From Hyphomicrobiales bacterium (GTDB taxonomy: Bacteria; Pseudomonadota; Alphaproteobacteria; Rhizobiales; Beijerinckiaceae): DNA of 64,000 nt. Location: assembly GCA_017302635.1 (NCBI GenBank), contig JAFLCX010000002.1:1193979-1257978 (forward strand), in the 5' to 3' direction. Positions 1-9,789 of this stretch are shown piece by piece. How positions within the stretch are numbered: position 1 is the stretch's first letter; every line of letters begins with the position of its first letter. The notes beneath the pieces were generated by a model. The model saw nothing but the letters and a program-made list of their open reading frames with translations. It did not search any database and was not told where the DNA came from. The position numbers and the translations under genes were made by a program.

Positions 1-2949
1 AAGGTTGCCGGCCCCGCGGATATCGAGATCATGGCTCGCGAGCTGGAAGCCCGCACCGAGAGTGTCGAGCGATTGCAGCACCTTGAGCCGCGCTTCGGCG
101 CTCTTGGTCAACGTGCGGTTCACCGGCAGCGTGAACAGTGCGTAGGCTCGCGTTTTCGAGCGCCCGACACGTCCGCGCAACTGGTAGAGCTGCGCGAGGC
201 CGAACATATCGGCGCGATGGACAATCAGCGTGTTCGCGGTGGGGATATCGAGCCCGCTCTCGACGATGGTGGTCGAGAGCAGCACATCGAATTTGCCGTC
301 ATAAAAATCGCCCATCACGGCTTCGAGGTCGGAAGCTGCCATCTGGCCATGTCCGACGCCGACGCGCACCTCGGGCACATGGCGCGCGAGAAAATCGCGC
401 ACTTCGCCGAGATCATCAATGCGAGGCACGACATAGAACGATTGTCCGCCGCGATAGCGCTCGCGCAGCAGCGCTTCCCGAACCACAAGCGGATCGAACG
501 GTGTGACAAAGCTGCGCACCGCGAGGCGGTCCACCGGCGGGGTCGCGATGATCGACAATTCCCGCACGCCCGTCAGTGCCAGTTGCAACGTGCGCGGGAT
601 CGGCGTGGCCGAGAGCGTGAGCACATGCACCTCGGCTCGCAATTCCTTCAGCCGCTCCTTGTGAGCCACGCCGAAATGCTGTTCTTCATCAATGATCAGA
701 AGCCCCAGATCGTTGAAACGAATGGCCTTTCCGAGCAGGGCATGCGTGCCGACAACGATATCCACCGTGCCATCGGCAAGGCCATCCTTGGTCGATTTGA
801 GGTCGGCCGGCGAGACCAGCCGCGAGGCCTGGGCGACCCGGAGCGGCAGGCCGGAAAAGCGGCTCTGCACGGTCTTGAAATGCTGGCGCGCGAGCAGGGT
901 TGTCGGCACCACGATCGCGACCTGCTTGCCGGCCATTGCCGCGACGAATGCCGCACGCAGCGCGACCTCGGTCTTTCCGAAGCCGACATCACCGCAGATC
1001 AGCCGGTCCATCGGCCGGCCCGCATCGATATCGGCGAGCGTGGCGTCAATCGCGGCCTGCTGATCCTCGGTTTCCTCGAACTGGAAACGCGTGACGAATT
1101 CCTCGTAAACGCCCTCTGGCACCGCGAGTTTCGGCGCCTCGCGCGTCAGCCGCTGCGCCGCGACCTTGATCAGGGCGCGGGCCATGTCGCGGATGCGGGC
1201 CTTCAGCTTGGCCTTGCGTGCCTGCCACGCGACACCGCCGAGCCGGTCGAGCGTCGCCTCGGTCTCTTCCGAGCCATAGCGCGTGAGAAGTTCGATGTTC
1301 TCGACCGGCAGGAAGAGCTTGTCGCCGCCGTGATAATGAATTTCGAGACAATCATGCGGTGCACCGGACACCGTGATCGTCTGGAGCTGGATGAAACGCC
1401 CGATGCCGTGATCGACATGCACCACGAGATCGCCGGCCTTGAGGCTTGTCAGCTCCGTGATGAAATCCTTGGCGCGTTTCTGCGTGCGCTTCGGGCGCGT
1501 CATGCGCTCGCCGAGAATATCCTCCTCGGCAATCAGCGCGAGGTCGGCGGTCTCGAATCCTTCCGACAAAGCGGCCGAAAGATAGCCCACCGTATCGGAT
1601 GCCAGAGCGGCGATCGCAGCAAAATCCGTCAGCGGTGCATGCTTCGTGACACCATGATCGGCCAGAACATGCGTGAGCCGATCGCGCGAGCCCTCGGAGG
1701 CTGCCGCGATCACCGCCTTGCGCCCGGCGCGCTGCATCTCGCGGATATGGCTCGCGGCGGCGTCGAACAGGTTCGCCTTGGGGTCCATCCGCTCGGGCGC
1801 GAAATCGCGACCCTTGCGCGTCCCGGCATTGATGGCCGAAACACCGCCGCCGGGTGCCGTTTCGAAGGCCGAAAGCGCAATCGCTGAGCCCGCGAGAACT
1901 GCCCATTCATGCCGCGCAAGGTAAAGCGCATCCGGTGCCAGCGGCCGATAGGGCACGCCGGGCGCGGCTTCATCGAGGGCCGATTTGCGCGCCTCGTGAT
2001 AATCCTCGATCTGCTTGAAGCGTTCCTCGATTGCGGCTTCCGCCTGATGATCGAGGATCAGGCTCGCGCCCGGAAGGTAGGCGTCGAAGCGTTCGAGCGT
2101 TTCGTGGAACAAGGGCAGCCAATGCTCCATGCCGACATGACGGCGGCCCTCGCTGACATGTTCGTAGAGCGTATCGCCCCGCAGGTTGCCGCCGAATTCG
2201 GCGAGGTATCTCTGCCGGAACCGGCGGATCGCCTCGCTGGTGAGCTGGAACTCGCTCATCGGCACGAGGTCCAGCCGCTTCACATTCGCGTTGCTGCGCT
2301 GGCTCTCGGCATCGAAAGCGCGGATGCTTTCGAGTGTATCGCCGAAGAAATCGAGCCGGACAGGATCAGCAAAACCGGGAGGATAGAGATCCACAAGCCC
2401 GCCACGGATCGCGAATTCACCGACATCGCGCACGGTCGAAACGCGCGAATAGCCGTTGGCCTCGGCCCAGATCGCGATGGAATTGAGGTCGATCGCCTGC
2501 CCCGGTGCAGCCGAGAAACTCTGTCGCGCCACGAAATCGCGCGGCGGCAAGCGCTGGAGGATGGCGTTGACGGAAGCGATAACAAGACGCGGGCGGCTGC
2601 CGCCTCGTGTCCGCACCAACCTGGAGAGTGCTTCCATGCGCCGAGCAAGCACGCCCGCATTCGGCGAGGCGCGGTCATAGGGCTGACAATCCCAAGCGGG
2701 CATGAGAATAATCTCGATATCCGGGAAGAGCGCCTGCATGACGCCGTGCAACTCGGCCTGTCGCAAGCCGTCTCGCGCGACGAACACACCCAGAGCCGGA
2801 ATATCGACGCCGCTCGCGAATTTTGCACGGGCAATCTCTGCCAATGCGAGCGCGATCGCGCCATTTGCGAGCGCGCCGATGCGCAGGGGCTCGTTCTTCT
2901 CGAGCGCGTGCCGCAGGCTTGCGGCCGCGAGGGGCGGAAACAGCGTCAC
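1..2949 (-). CDS. mfd: Transcription-repair coupling factor Mfd (3' end cut by window edge)
   Basis: Mfd is an ATP-dependent DNA translocase that pushes stalled RNA polymerase off damaged DNA and recruits UvrA. The frame is open from a GTG at 2949 to base 1, giving 983 codons; the family is about 1150-1180 residues, so roughly the last 190 are outside the window. I read UvrB-like N-terminal domains, an RNA-polymerase-interaction segment near residue 506 (VVHVDHGIGRF), Walker A GDVGFGKTE near 655, the DEEQ box near 755, ATPIPRTL near 783 and GRVGRS near 927. It follows sdhE on the same strand. A TTG at 2958 would overlap the sdhE stop as TTGA and is an alternative start. Identity is secure; only the start is in doubt. 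Confidence 0.96.
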   Translation of the reverse strand, partial: MTLFPPLAAASLRHALEKNEPLRIGALANGAIALALAEIARAKFASGVDIPALGVFVARDGLRQAELHGVMQALFPDIEIILMPAWDCQPYDRASPNAGVLARRMEALSRLVRTRGGSRPRLVIASVNAILQRLPPRDFVARQSFSAAPGQAIDLNSIAIWAEANGYSRVSTVRDVGEFAIRGGLVDLYPPGFADPVRLDFFGDTLESIRAFDAESQRSNANVKRLDLVPMSEFQLTSEAIRRFRQRYLAEFGGNLRGDTLYEHVSEGRRHVGMEHWLPLFHETLERFDAYLPGASLILDHQAEAAIEERFKQIEDYHEARKSALDEAAPGVPYRPLAPDALYLARHEWAVLAGSAIALSAFETAPGGGVSAINAGTRKGRDFAPERMDPKANLFDAAASHIREMQRAGRKAVIAAASEGSRDRLTHVLADHGVTKHAPLTDFAAIAALASDTVGYLSAALSEGFETADLALIAEEDILGERMTRPKRTQKRAKDFITELTSLKAGDLVVHVDHGIGRFIQLQTITVSGAPHDCLEIHYHGGDKLFLPVENIELLTRYGSEETEATLDRLGGVAWQARKAKLKARIRDMARALIKVAAQRLTREAPKLAVPEGVYEEFVTRFQFEETEDQQAAIDATLADIDAGRPMDRLICGDVGFGKTEVALRAAFVAAMAGKQVAIVVPTTLLARQHFKTVQSRFSGLPLRVAQASRLVSPADLKSTKDGLADGTVDIVVGTHALLGKAIRFNDLGLLIIDEEQHFGVAHKERLKELRAEVHVLTLSATPIPRTLQLALTGVRELSIIATPPVDRLAVRSFVTPFDPLVVREALLRERYRGGQSFYVVPRIDDLGEVRDFLARHVPEVRVGVGHGQMAASDLEAVMGDFYDGKFDVLLSTTIVESGLDIPTANTLIVHRADMFGLAQLYQLRGRVGRSKTRAYALFTLPVNRTLTKSAEARLKVLQSLDTLGAGFQLASHDLDIRGAGNL

Positions 2950-2954
2950 GGCGC

Positions 2955-3251
2955 TCAAAACCCGACGGGCGTCGTGTGCGTGTGAAACGCCTTCACGGCC
3001 CGGAACATCGCGTCATCATGTTCCGGTGGAACTGGCTCCCTGCCCGTGAGCCAGCCGTAAAGATCGTGGTCATCGAGTGCGATCAACTGCTCGAAGGCGT
3101 CGAGCTCCGCCTCAGAAAGGGCTTCAATCACCGTCTCGGCATAGCGGCCGAGCAGCAGATCCATCTCGCGGATGCCGCGATGCCAGGCACGGAACAGGAT
3201 GCGCTTGCGCCGCGGATCAAGGCCATCGGTCGAGCGGGAAAGGCCAGTCAC
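2955..3251 (-). CDS. sdhE: FAD assembly factor SdhE (succinate dehydrogenase assembly factor 2 family)
   Basis: A small cytosolic protein that promotes covalent flavinylation of SdhA in succinate dehydrogenase. It is 98 residues from the chosen start, normal for the family, and carries the diagnostic RGxxEMD motif at residues 25-31. Two GTG codons are possible: 3260 has a GGAG only one base upstream, whereas 3251 has it about ten bases upstream, so I prefer 3251. It lies just upstream of mfd (a few bases apart) and is divergent from recG, so the short 3252-3338 gap must hold both promoters. The family call rests on motif and size. Confidence 0.9.
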   Translation of the reverse strand: MTGLSRSTDGLDPRRKRILFRAWHRGIREMDLLLGRYAETVIEALSEAELDAFEQLIALDDHDLYGWLTGREPVPPEHDDAMFRAVKAFHTHTTPVGF

Positions 3252-3338
3252 GGCAAGCACTCCGGAGAAAACAGGAAGCCTCGGGAAAAACGGCGGCAGG
3301 GGCCTAAAGTCAAGCGCGATTCATGATATTCCCGTTCC

Positions 3339-5441
3339 ATGCGTCCCTCGGTGCTCGACCCCTATTTTGCATCCGTCGAAGGTCTGCCGGGCATTGGCCC
3401 CAAGCTGGCACCCTTGTTCAACCGCGTCACGGGGCGTGGGGCGGAGGGTGCTCGGCTGATTGATCTGCTGCTTCACCTGCCGGTCGATGCGATCGAGCGA
3501 AAGCTCTCTCCATCCATTGCCGCTGCGCCGAACGAGGGTATTGCCACGTTCCGCGCGGTTGTCGAGGCACACCGCCCTGCCCCGCCCGGCCGCTCGCGCG
3601 CGCCGACGCGGGTCATCGTGGGTGACGACAGCGGCGATGTCACGCTGACGTTCTTCAACATACCGCAGGCCCGGATCAGCGCTCAATTGCCGCTCGGGGC
3701 CGAACGGGTGATCTCGGGCAAGATGGAGCTGTTCGACGGGCAACGGCAGATCGTGCATCCCGATCGCATCCTGCATCCGGCGAAATTCGCTGAAGAGCCG
3801 CAGATCGAGCCGGTCTATCCGCTCACGGAAGGGCTGTCGTCGCGCCGCATCCAGAATGCCGCGAAAATCGCACTCGAACGCGCGAAACATTTGCCCGAAT
3901 GGCTCGATCCGACCCTTGTGAGCCAGCGCGGCTGGCCTTCCTTTCGCGAGAGTCTTGCGCGCTTCCATGCGCCGGTCGACATCGCCGATCTTGCGCCCGA
4001 AGGCCCTTGCTGGTCGCGCCTCGCCTATGACGAGCTTCTTGCGCACCAGCTCGGGTTGCACCTGCTGCGCCGCCGCTTCACTCACGCGGCAGGGCGGCGC
4101 ACACATGGGGATGGCCGGTTGCGCAAAGCCATTCTGGCCGCCCTGCCCTACGCCCTGACGAGCGCGCAGAGCCGCGCCATCGCCGATATCGAGGCTGATC
4201 TCGCGGCTGACAAGCGCATGCTCCGGCTGCTTCAGGGCGATGTCGGTGCTGGCAAGACGATTGTCGCGCTGCTCGCCATGGCGATCGCGGTTGAGGCCGG
4301 GCGGCAGGCTGCCCTGATGGCGCCGACCGATATTCTCGCGCGCCAGCATGCCGATCGGTTGGCGCCTCTGTGTGAAAAGGCGGGTATCCGCCTGGCCCTT
4401 CTGACCGGCAAGATGCCGGCAGAGGCCCGCCGCCGCACGTTGAGCGCCCTTGGCACGGGCGAAATCGATATCGTGATCGGCACGCATGCCCTGTTTCAGG
4501 ATGATGTGCAGTTTTCCGATCTTGCCTTTGCGGTGGTGGATGAGCAGCACCGTTTCGGCGTGCATCAGCGATTGGCGCTTGCGGCCAAGGGCGAAGCCGT
4601 CGATCTGCTGGTCATGACCGCGACGCCCATTCCGCGCACCCTGATGCTCGCCTGGTTTGGCGATCTCGAAAGCTCCGCGCTTGACGAGAAGCCGCCGGGT
4701 CGCAAGCCGATCGACACGCGCGTTGTCTCGCTCGACCGGATCGAGGAGATGGTTGATGGCCTGCAACGAGCCGTTGGCGCGGGCAAGCGCGTCTATTGGG
4801 TCTGCCCGCTGGTTGGCGAAAGTGAAACGCTTGATCTGGCGGCAGCCGAGGCTCGCTACGCCGATCTCGATAAAGTTTTCCCCGGTCGTGTGGGTCTCGT
4901 GCACGGCAAAATCCCGCCCTCGCAGCGCGATGCCACGATCGCACGATTTCAGAAGGGCGAGATCGCCGTTCTGGTTGCGACAACTGTGATCGAGGTGGGT
5001 GTCGATGTGCCCGAGGCTTCGATCATGGTGATTGAGGAAGCGCAGCGTTTCGGCCTCGCTCAGCTCCATCAGCTGCGTGGGCGCGTGGGGCGCGGGGCCG
5101 AGCAATCCGTTTGCCTGCTCGTCTACCGCGGGCCCCTCTCCGAAACAGCCCGGGCACGGCTTGGAATTCTGCGCGAAACCGAAGATGGTTTTCGAATCGC
5201 CGAGGAAGATCTGCGCCTTCGCGGCGAAGGCGATCTTCTCGGCACGCGCCAATCCGGCATGCCGGGTTTTCGGATCGCCCGGCTCGACCTGCATCAGTCG
5301 CTGCTGAAAATCGCACGCGACGATGCGAGCCTTCATCTTTCGCGCGATCCGGATTTCACCTCGGATCGCGGCAAGGCGCTGCTCTGCCTGCTGCACCTGT
5401 TCGAGCGCGAGGAAGCCATCAGACTGATCGGCGCGGGATGA
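3339..5441 (+). CDS. recG: ATP-dependent DNA helicase RecG
   Basis: RecG remodels stalled replication forks and branch-migrates Holliday junctions. The 700-residue product shows an N-terminal wedge/OB region, Walker A GDVGAGKT near residue 300, the DEQH box near 400, ATPIPRTL near 430 and a helicase C-terminal domain with GRVGRG. Length matches the family (about 690-700). The ATG at 3339 lies in the sdhE-recG divergent region. Its TGA directly abuts the stop codon of the convergent DUF502 gene with no spacer. A 691-codon open frame on the opposite strand is a GC-rich shadow. Confidence 0.97.
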   Translation: MRPSVLDPYFASVEGLPGIGPKLAPLFNRVTGRGAEGARLIDLLLHLPVDAIERKLSPSIAAAPNEGIATFRAVVEAHRPAPPGRSRAPTRVIVGDDSGDVTLTFFNIPQARISAQLPLGAERVISGKMELFDGQRQIVHPDRILHPAKFAEEPQIEPVYPLTEGLSSRRIQNAAKIALERAKHLPEWLDPTLVSQRGWPSFRESLARFHAPVDIADLAPEGPCWSRLAYDELLAHQLGLHLLRRRFTHAAGRRTHGDGRLRKAILAALPYALTSAQSRAIADIEADLAADKRMLRLLQGDVGAGKTIVALLAMAIAVEAGRQAALMAPTDILARQHADRLAPLCEKAGIRLALLTGKMPAEARRRTLSALGTGEIDIVIGTHALFQDDVQFSDLAFAVVDEQHRFGVHQRLALAAKGEAVDLLVMTATPIPRTLMLAWFGDLESSALDEKPPGRKPIDTRVVSLDRIEEMVDGLQRAVGAGKRVYWVCPLVGESETLDLAAAEARYADLDKVFPGRVGLVHGKIPPSQRDATIARFQKGEIAVLVATTVIEVGVDVPEASIMVIEEAQRFGLAQLHQLRGRVGRGAEQSVCLLVYRGPLSETARARLGILRETEDGFRIAEEDLRLRGEGDLLGTRQSGMPGFRIARLDLHQSLLKIARDDASLHLSRDPDFTSDRGKALLCLLHLFEREEAIRLIGAG

Positions 5442-6170
5442 TCAGGGCTTTGGCGCTGCGAGACGTTTCTGGGCCTCGATCACCGCCTTGCGCGGGTCTT
5501 CATCATCGGTGCGCACCAGCCCGAGCGACATGACAATCTTGAACGCATCATCGACCGAGACCGGCACCTCGATGATGCGATCGCGCGCAATGTAGAAGAA
5601 GAATCCGGTCATCGGGTTGGGCGCGCAAGGGAGAAACACCGAGACGAAATCACCACCCTTCGGCAGCCCTTCGGCGATATCATCCCCCGGCGGCGACGAA
5701 ATCAGCACGACTGACCAACAACCGGGCGACGGGTATTCCACCAATCCGACCTTGCGGAAGGAGGTGTCGGATTTTGAGAAAACAGTCTCGAAAATCTGCT
5801 TCACCGAGCGATAAAGGCCACTGACCACCGGCATGCGGGCGAGCAAGGTCTCGCCGTAATCGACCATCGTCCGCCCGACGAGGTTGGCGGTGAGGAAACC
5901 GAGCAGGGTCAGCGCCACGAAGAGCACCAGAATTCCAAAGCCGGGGATAGCGAAGGGCAGATAGTTTTCCGGCAGATAGCTCTTTGGTATCAGCGGCTTG
6001 ACCCATCCATCCGCGATACCGATGACCCAGAGCGCGATGTAGATCGTGATCACCACAGGGCCGACCACGACAATGCCTGTGAGGAAATAGTTCCGAAGCC
6101 GCTGACCCAAAGTCAGGTGCGGCGCATGCGGCGGCACCGGTGGCAAGGATGGAAGCGGCGGTATCGTCAC
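5442..6170 (-). CDS. DUF502 family integral membrane protein
   Basis: A 242-residue inner-membrane protein of the DUF502 family, whose biochemical role is not established. Two hydrophobic segments are visible, about residues 28-50 and 72-98, preceded by a proline-rich cytosolic N-terminus and followed by a soluble C-terminal domain with the family-typical stretches RMPVVSGLYRSVKQ and GFVSVFLPCAPNPMTG-like sequence (here GGDFVSVFLPCAPNPMTG). It lies downstream of lpxB on the same strand, 45 bases beyond that stop, so it may be the tail of the lpx operon. The family call is confident; the function is unknown. Confidence 0.88.
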   Translation of the reverse strand: MTIPPLPSLPPVPPHAPHLTLGQRLRNYFLTGIVVVGPVVITIYIALWVIGIADGWVKPLIPKSYLPENYLPFAIPGFGILVLFVALTLLGFLTANLVGRTMVDYGETLLARMPVVSGLYRSVKQIFETVFSKSDTSFRKVGLVEYPSPGCWSVVLISSPPGDDIAEGLPKGGDFVSVFLPCAPNPMTGFFFYIARDRIIEVPVSVDDAFKIVMSLGLVRTDDEDPRKAVIEAQKRLAAPKP

Positions 6171-6215
6171 GAAACCTCGTCTCGGGAACAGATCAGATGG
6201 CCCACGGCCAAGAAC

Positions 6216-7379
6216 CTAGTGCTTTGCCTTCTGCAAGGCCAGTGCCATCACGATTTCGGCTGCCTGCTGACTCGGGGTTTTCGCCCCCATCGGGCGCATC
6301 AGGGCTTCCAGACGCGCGAAAGCATCAATCTGCGCCTGCCGTGCCGGGCCATCAACGAGAATTCCCGCGAGATGTGTGGCGAGTTTCTCGCGGGTCATGG
6401 CTTCCTGAATGAACTCTGGCACCACGTTCTCGCCCAAGACAAGGTTCGGCAAAATCGCGGAGGGCGCGGTGATCAGCCGCCGTGCAATGGCCGCTTCCCA
6501 GTTCGCGACACGATAGGCTGCGATAGTGGGAATTCCGGCCAGTGCCAGTTCGAGTGTCACGGTGCCGGAGGCGGCGAGCGCCGCGCGCGCGGAGCGGAAA
6601 GCCGCCAGCTTCGAAGCCTCGCCGACAGCCACCTGCACATTGCGGCCTGACGCGCCGACAATAGCACGCACTTCGGCTTCCAGATGAGGCAGCGTGGGGA
6701 TCAGCCAATCCGGGTCGCAGCCGGGCACGCTGACCAAATCCAGGCTGGCGAGGAATTCCGGCAGCATCCGGCGGATTTCCGACAGGCGAGAACCGGGCAA
6801 AAGCAGCACTGGTGGTCGCGCGACATCGTCGCGGCGGGCCCGCTCCTCCGTGTTGCCAGGCCGGAATTCCGCAAGGCGCTCGATCGCCGGATGGCCGATA
6901 TAGGTGCCGGGAGGGCCGTTCAATCGTTCCAGCGCTGCCGGCTCGAAGGGCAGCAGGCAGAGAACATGATCGATGTATCGTCGCATGGCCGGCGCTCGAC
7001 CGGGCCTCCAAGCCCAGACGCTCGGGCAAACCCAGTGCACGGTGCCGATACCGGGATTGCGCTTGTGGACGCGCTTGGCGACGCGCTTCGAGAAATCGGG
7101 GCTGTCGATCGTGACCAGAACATCGGGCCGGAAGTCCAGAACTGCGGCGACACTCTGGTTGATCCGGCGAATGATGGTTGGCAGGCGGCGGATCACCGGG
7201 CCGAGGCCCATCACGGCGATGTCCGAGAGCGGAAACAGGCTCTTGGTGCCCGCCGCCTCCATCTGCGCACCGCCCACGCAGGCAATTTCAACAGTTGGAT
7301 CAAGAGTATGCAGGGCGCGAATGAGGCTCGCGCCAAGTTGATCGCCGGAGGCCTCACCCGCGACGATGAAGACCCGCAT
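6216..7379 (-). CDS. lpxB: Lipid-A-disaccharide synthase LpxB
   Basis: LpxB (GT19) condenses 2,3-diacylglucosamine-1-phosphate (lipid X) with UDP-2,3-diacylglucosamine to the lipid A disaccharide at the inner membrane. The 387-residue product has the N-terminal GEASGDQLGASL motif, the central CPSVWAWRPGR segment and a late conserved GENVVPEFIQ. The ATG at 7379 overlaps the lpxA stop by one base (TGATG), so translation is coupled; a GTG one codon earlier is less likely. lpxI is not found between lpxA and lpxB, so lipid X must be supplied from elsewhere. Confidence 0.96.
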   Translation of the reverse strand: MRVFIVAGEASGDQLGASLIRALHTLDPTVEIACVGGAQMEAAGTKSLFPLSDIAVMGLGPVIRRLPTIIRRINQSVAAVLDFRPDVLVTIDSPDFSKRVAKRVHKRNPGIGTVHWVCPSVWAWRPGRAPAMRRYIDHVLCLLPFEPAALERLNGPPGTYIGHPAIERLAEFRPGNTEERARRDDVARPPVLLLPGSRLSEIRRMLPEFLASLDLVSVPGCDPDWLIPTLPHLEAEVRAIVGASGRNVQVAVGEASKLAAFRSARAALAASGTVTLELALAGIPTIAAYRVANWEAAIARRLITAPSAILPNLVLGENVVPEFIQEAMTREKLATHLAGILVDGPARQAQIDAFARLEALMRPMGAKTPSQQAAEIVMALALQKAKH

Positions 7380-8179
7380 CACTCATCCTGCGGGGTGCAG
7401 ATCGAGCGATCCCCCCCTGCGCGGATGAAATCAAGAATTTCGTGGATCAGCGGATGCGTGTCGAATTCCGCAGCCACGTCCTCGACGCGTTCCTTGAGCG
7501 TGCCCTCGGGCGCGAAAAGCAGCCGATAAGCGCGGCGCAGTTCGTGCACCTGTTCGGTCGTGAAACCGCGTCGGCGAAGGCCAATGATGTTCAGGCCTGA
7601 CAGATGCGCCTGACGATGGTCCGTCACGGCCATGCCGTAGGGGATCACGTCATTGGCAATGCCGGACATCGCCGCGACAAAGGCATGGTGTCCGATGCGC
7701 ACGAACTGGTGCACGCCGGCTCCGCCACCGATGATGACATAGTCGCCTACATGGCAATGCCCGGCGAGCATCACATTGTTCGAGAAAATGACGCCATTGC
7801 CGACAATGCAATCATGCGCGACATGGCTGTAGGCGAGGAAAGTGCAGTCATTGCCCACCTTTGTGAGCGCGCCGCCACCGCCCGTGCCGGTATTCATGGT
7901 CACGCTCTCGCGGATAAGGCAGCGTTCACCGATTTCCAGTCGCGTCTTTTCGCCCTTGAATTTCAGATCCTGCGGCTGCCCACCAAGCGAAGCGAACGGA
8001 AAAACCCGCGTGCCAGCCCCGATCACGGTGTCGCCGGATACCGAGACATGGCTGATCAGTTCGACTCCATCCCCGAGCGAAACCTCTGGTCCAACCGTGC
8101 AGAAAGGACCGATCACGATGTCCTGCCCCAGTCGGGCAGCCGGGTCCACAACCGACATCGGATGGATTTTATTGGTCAT
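7379..8179 (-). CDS. lpxA: Acyl-ACP--UDP-N-acetylglucosamine O-acyltransferase LpxA
   Basis: First enzyme of lipid A synthesis, transferring a 3-hydroxyacyl chain from ACP to UDP-GlcNAc. The 266-residue protein is a left-handed beta-helix of hexapeptide repeats followed by an alpha-helical C-terminus. The catalytic histidine lies in the YSHVAHDCIVGN motif, and GAGVHQFVRIG follows as in the family. It sits between fabZ (nine-base gap upstream) and lpxB (one-base overlap downstream). Confidence 0.97.
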   Translation of the reverse strand: MTNKIHPMSVVDPAARLGQDIVIGPFCTVGPEVSLGDGVELISHVSVSGDTVIGAGTRVFPFASLGGQPQDLKFKGEKTRLEIGERCLIRESVTMNTGTGGGGALTKVGNDCTFLAYSHVAHDCIVGNGVIFSNNVMLAGHCHVGDYVIIGGGAGVHQFVRIGHHAFVAAMSGIANDVIPYGMAVTDHRQAHLSGLNIIGLRRRGFTTEQVHELRRAYRLLFAPEGTLKERVEDVAAEFDTHPLIHEILDFIRAGGDRSICTPQDE

Positions 8180-8188
8180 TTCAATGCC

Positions 8189-8671
8189 TTATTCGGTTAC
8201 GATCATCGCACCCAGCTCGGCTTCCGCCACCAGCTGACCGTCGACCTTCGCCTCTGCCTTGAACCACCACATGTTCCGACGACGATTGATCCGCCTCATA
8301 TGGTACTCAACTCGATCACCGGGTATCACCGGCTTGCGGAATTTGCACTTATCGATCGTCATGAAATAGACGATTTTCGCCTCGCCGCCAGCTTCACCGG
8401 AAGCCACGCAAGCAGCTCCAGCCGTCTGCGCCATCCCTTCGATGATCAGCACGCCCGGCATGACGGGCTGACCCGGAAAATGGCCCATGAAATGTGGCTC
8501 GTTGAAAGTCACATTCTTGATGCCAACCACATAGGCGGTGCCGTCCATCGACACGATGCGGTCGACCATGAGGAAAGGGTAGCGATGCGGGAGGTAACGC
8601 ATCAGAGTGGTGACCTCTATGGGCAGCGGCTGCCCGCCGGCCTTGGTCAGATTGTCATCGGATGTCGTCAT
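8189..8671 (-). CDS. fabZ: 3-hydroxyacyl-[acyl-carrier-protein] dehydratase FabZ
   Basis: FabZ dehydrates beta-hydroxyacyl-ACP in fatty acid elongation and competes with LpxA/LpxD for 3-hydroxyacyl-ACP, which explains its place in the lpx operon. The 160-residue hot-dog-fold protein carries [11 protein letters not shown] with the catalytic histidine and [11 protein letters not shown] with the catalytic glutamate. It is a few residues longer than E. coli FabZ because of an N-terminal extension. The ATG at 8671 lies 61 bases after the lpxD stop. Confidence 0.97.
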   Translation of the reverse strand: MTTSDDNLTKAGGQPLPIEVTTLMRYLPHRYPFLMVDRIVSMDGTAYVVGIKNVTFNEPHFMGHFPGQPVMPGVLIIEGMAQTAGAACVASGEAGGEAKIVYFMTIDKCKFRKPVIPGDRVEYHMRRINRRRNMWWFKAEAKVDGQLVAEAELGAMIVTE

Positions 8672-8732
8672 TGGATCGCCCCATGCCGTCCCTTGTTCTC
8701 TGCCGCCCGGAGGCGATGCTTCTGATCATGCT

Positions 8733-9779
8733 TCAGCCGCGCTGATCATCCTTTTGCGCGAGCTTGGTCAGGGCGGCAACCTCCCGGAACATCTGGCGAG
8801 CCGGTTTGGCTGGCGCCCCAAGATACTTGCCCCCGGCAGCGAGGTCATTCATCACGCCGGCCTTCGCCCCCACTTGCGCACCCATGCCGATCCGTAGGTG
8901 ACCGGCAACACCGACCTGCCCGCCCAGCACGACAAAATCTTCCAGCACCGTCGAACCGGAAATTCCAACCTGTCCGACAATCACGCAATGCCGCCCGACC
9001 TGCACATTGTGGCCGATCTGCACAAGGTTATCGATCTTGGTGCCCTCACCAATCACCGTGTCGCGGTTGGCGCCACGATCGATGGTTGTGTTGGCGCCGA
9101 TCTCAACATCGTCTTGAATGATCACCCGCCCGACTTGCGGCACTTTGAGATGTCCGCGCGGGCTCATCGCGAAACCGAAGCCATCCTGCCCGATGCGGGC
9201 ACCCGGATGGATGATCACCCGGTTGCCGATCAAACTGTGCGTGATGCTGGCACCGGCCCCGATGGCGCTGTCGCGACCGATCCGAACGCCGGGTCCGATC
9301 ACGGCCTGTGCACAAATCACGGTTCCGCGCCCGATCTCCGCGCCTGGCCCCACCACGGCACCTGGATCGACATGGACACCCGTTTCGAGCCTTGCTTCCG
9401 GGTGCACGAATGCCCCTGGTGCGACACCGGCCATCCCGAAAATCGATTGCGGCCGAACGGCAGACGGAAAGAGCAAGCCAGCGGCCTTGGCGAAGGCCCG
9501 GTATGGTTCGTGCGAAACGAGGGCGGCACAATGGGCCGGCAGAAGCCCGGCCTGCCGCTCGGTAATAAAGCAGGCGCTCGCGCCAGTCCCTGGGGCATAT
9601 TTCGCGTAAGTCGTATTTTCCAGAAAGGTGAGATCACCCGTTCCGGCCGCCTCAAGCGGCGCGACGTTGCCAACCGGCGTATCCGCAGACACCGAGCCGA
9701 CGACGCGCGCGCCGGTTGCCTCCGCGATCTCTGCGAGCGAAAGCCCGGTCGAAGGCGGAAAGAAATGGAGGTTGCTCAT
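8733..9779 (-). CDS. lpxD: UDP-3-O-(3-hydroxyacyl)glucosamine N-acyltransferase LpxD
   Basis: Adds the second, N-linked hydroxyacyl chain to UDP-3-O-acylglucosamine in lipid A synthesis. The 348-residue product begins with the uridine-binding domain and continues as a hexapeptide beta-helix; the conserved [14 protein letters not shown] and [12 protein letters not shown] segments are present, the latter containing the catalytic histidine. The start at 9779 has no Shine-Dalgarno at normal spacing. The only purine-rich GGGGGAGG lies in one arm of a perfect hairpin at 9790-9809, described separately. Confidence 0.96.
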   Translation of the reverse strand: MSNLHFFPPSTGLSLAEIAEATGARVVGSVSADTPVGNVAPLEAAGTGDLTFLENTTYAKYAPGTGASACFITERQAGLLPAHCAALVSHEPYRAFAKAAGLLFPSAVRPQSIFGMAGVAPGAFVHPEARLETGVHVDPGAVVGPGAEIGRGTVICAQAVIGPGVRIGRDSAIGAGASITHSLIGNRVIIHPGARIGQDGFGFAMSPRGHLKVPQVGRVIIQDDVEIGANTTIDRGANRDTVIGEGTKIDNLVQIGHNVQVGRHCVIVGQVGISGSTVLEDFVVLGGQVGVAGHLRIGMGAQVGAKAGVMNDLAAGGKYLGAPAKPARQMFREVAALTKLAQKDDQRG

Positions 9780-9789
9780 GGATCGAGAC

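Noticed and set aside
31..1887. 618-codon plus-strand ORF
   Set aside because: Antisense shadow of mfd, whose minus-strand frame carries all Mfd helicase motifs; no recognisable protein features.
3321..5396. 691-codon minus-strand ORF
   Set aside because: Antisense to recG in high-GC DNA; Arg/Gly/His-rich composition typical of shadow frames.
7604..8725. 373-codon plus-strand ORF spanning lpxA and fabZ
   Set aside because: Antisense to two well-supported genes.
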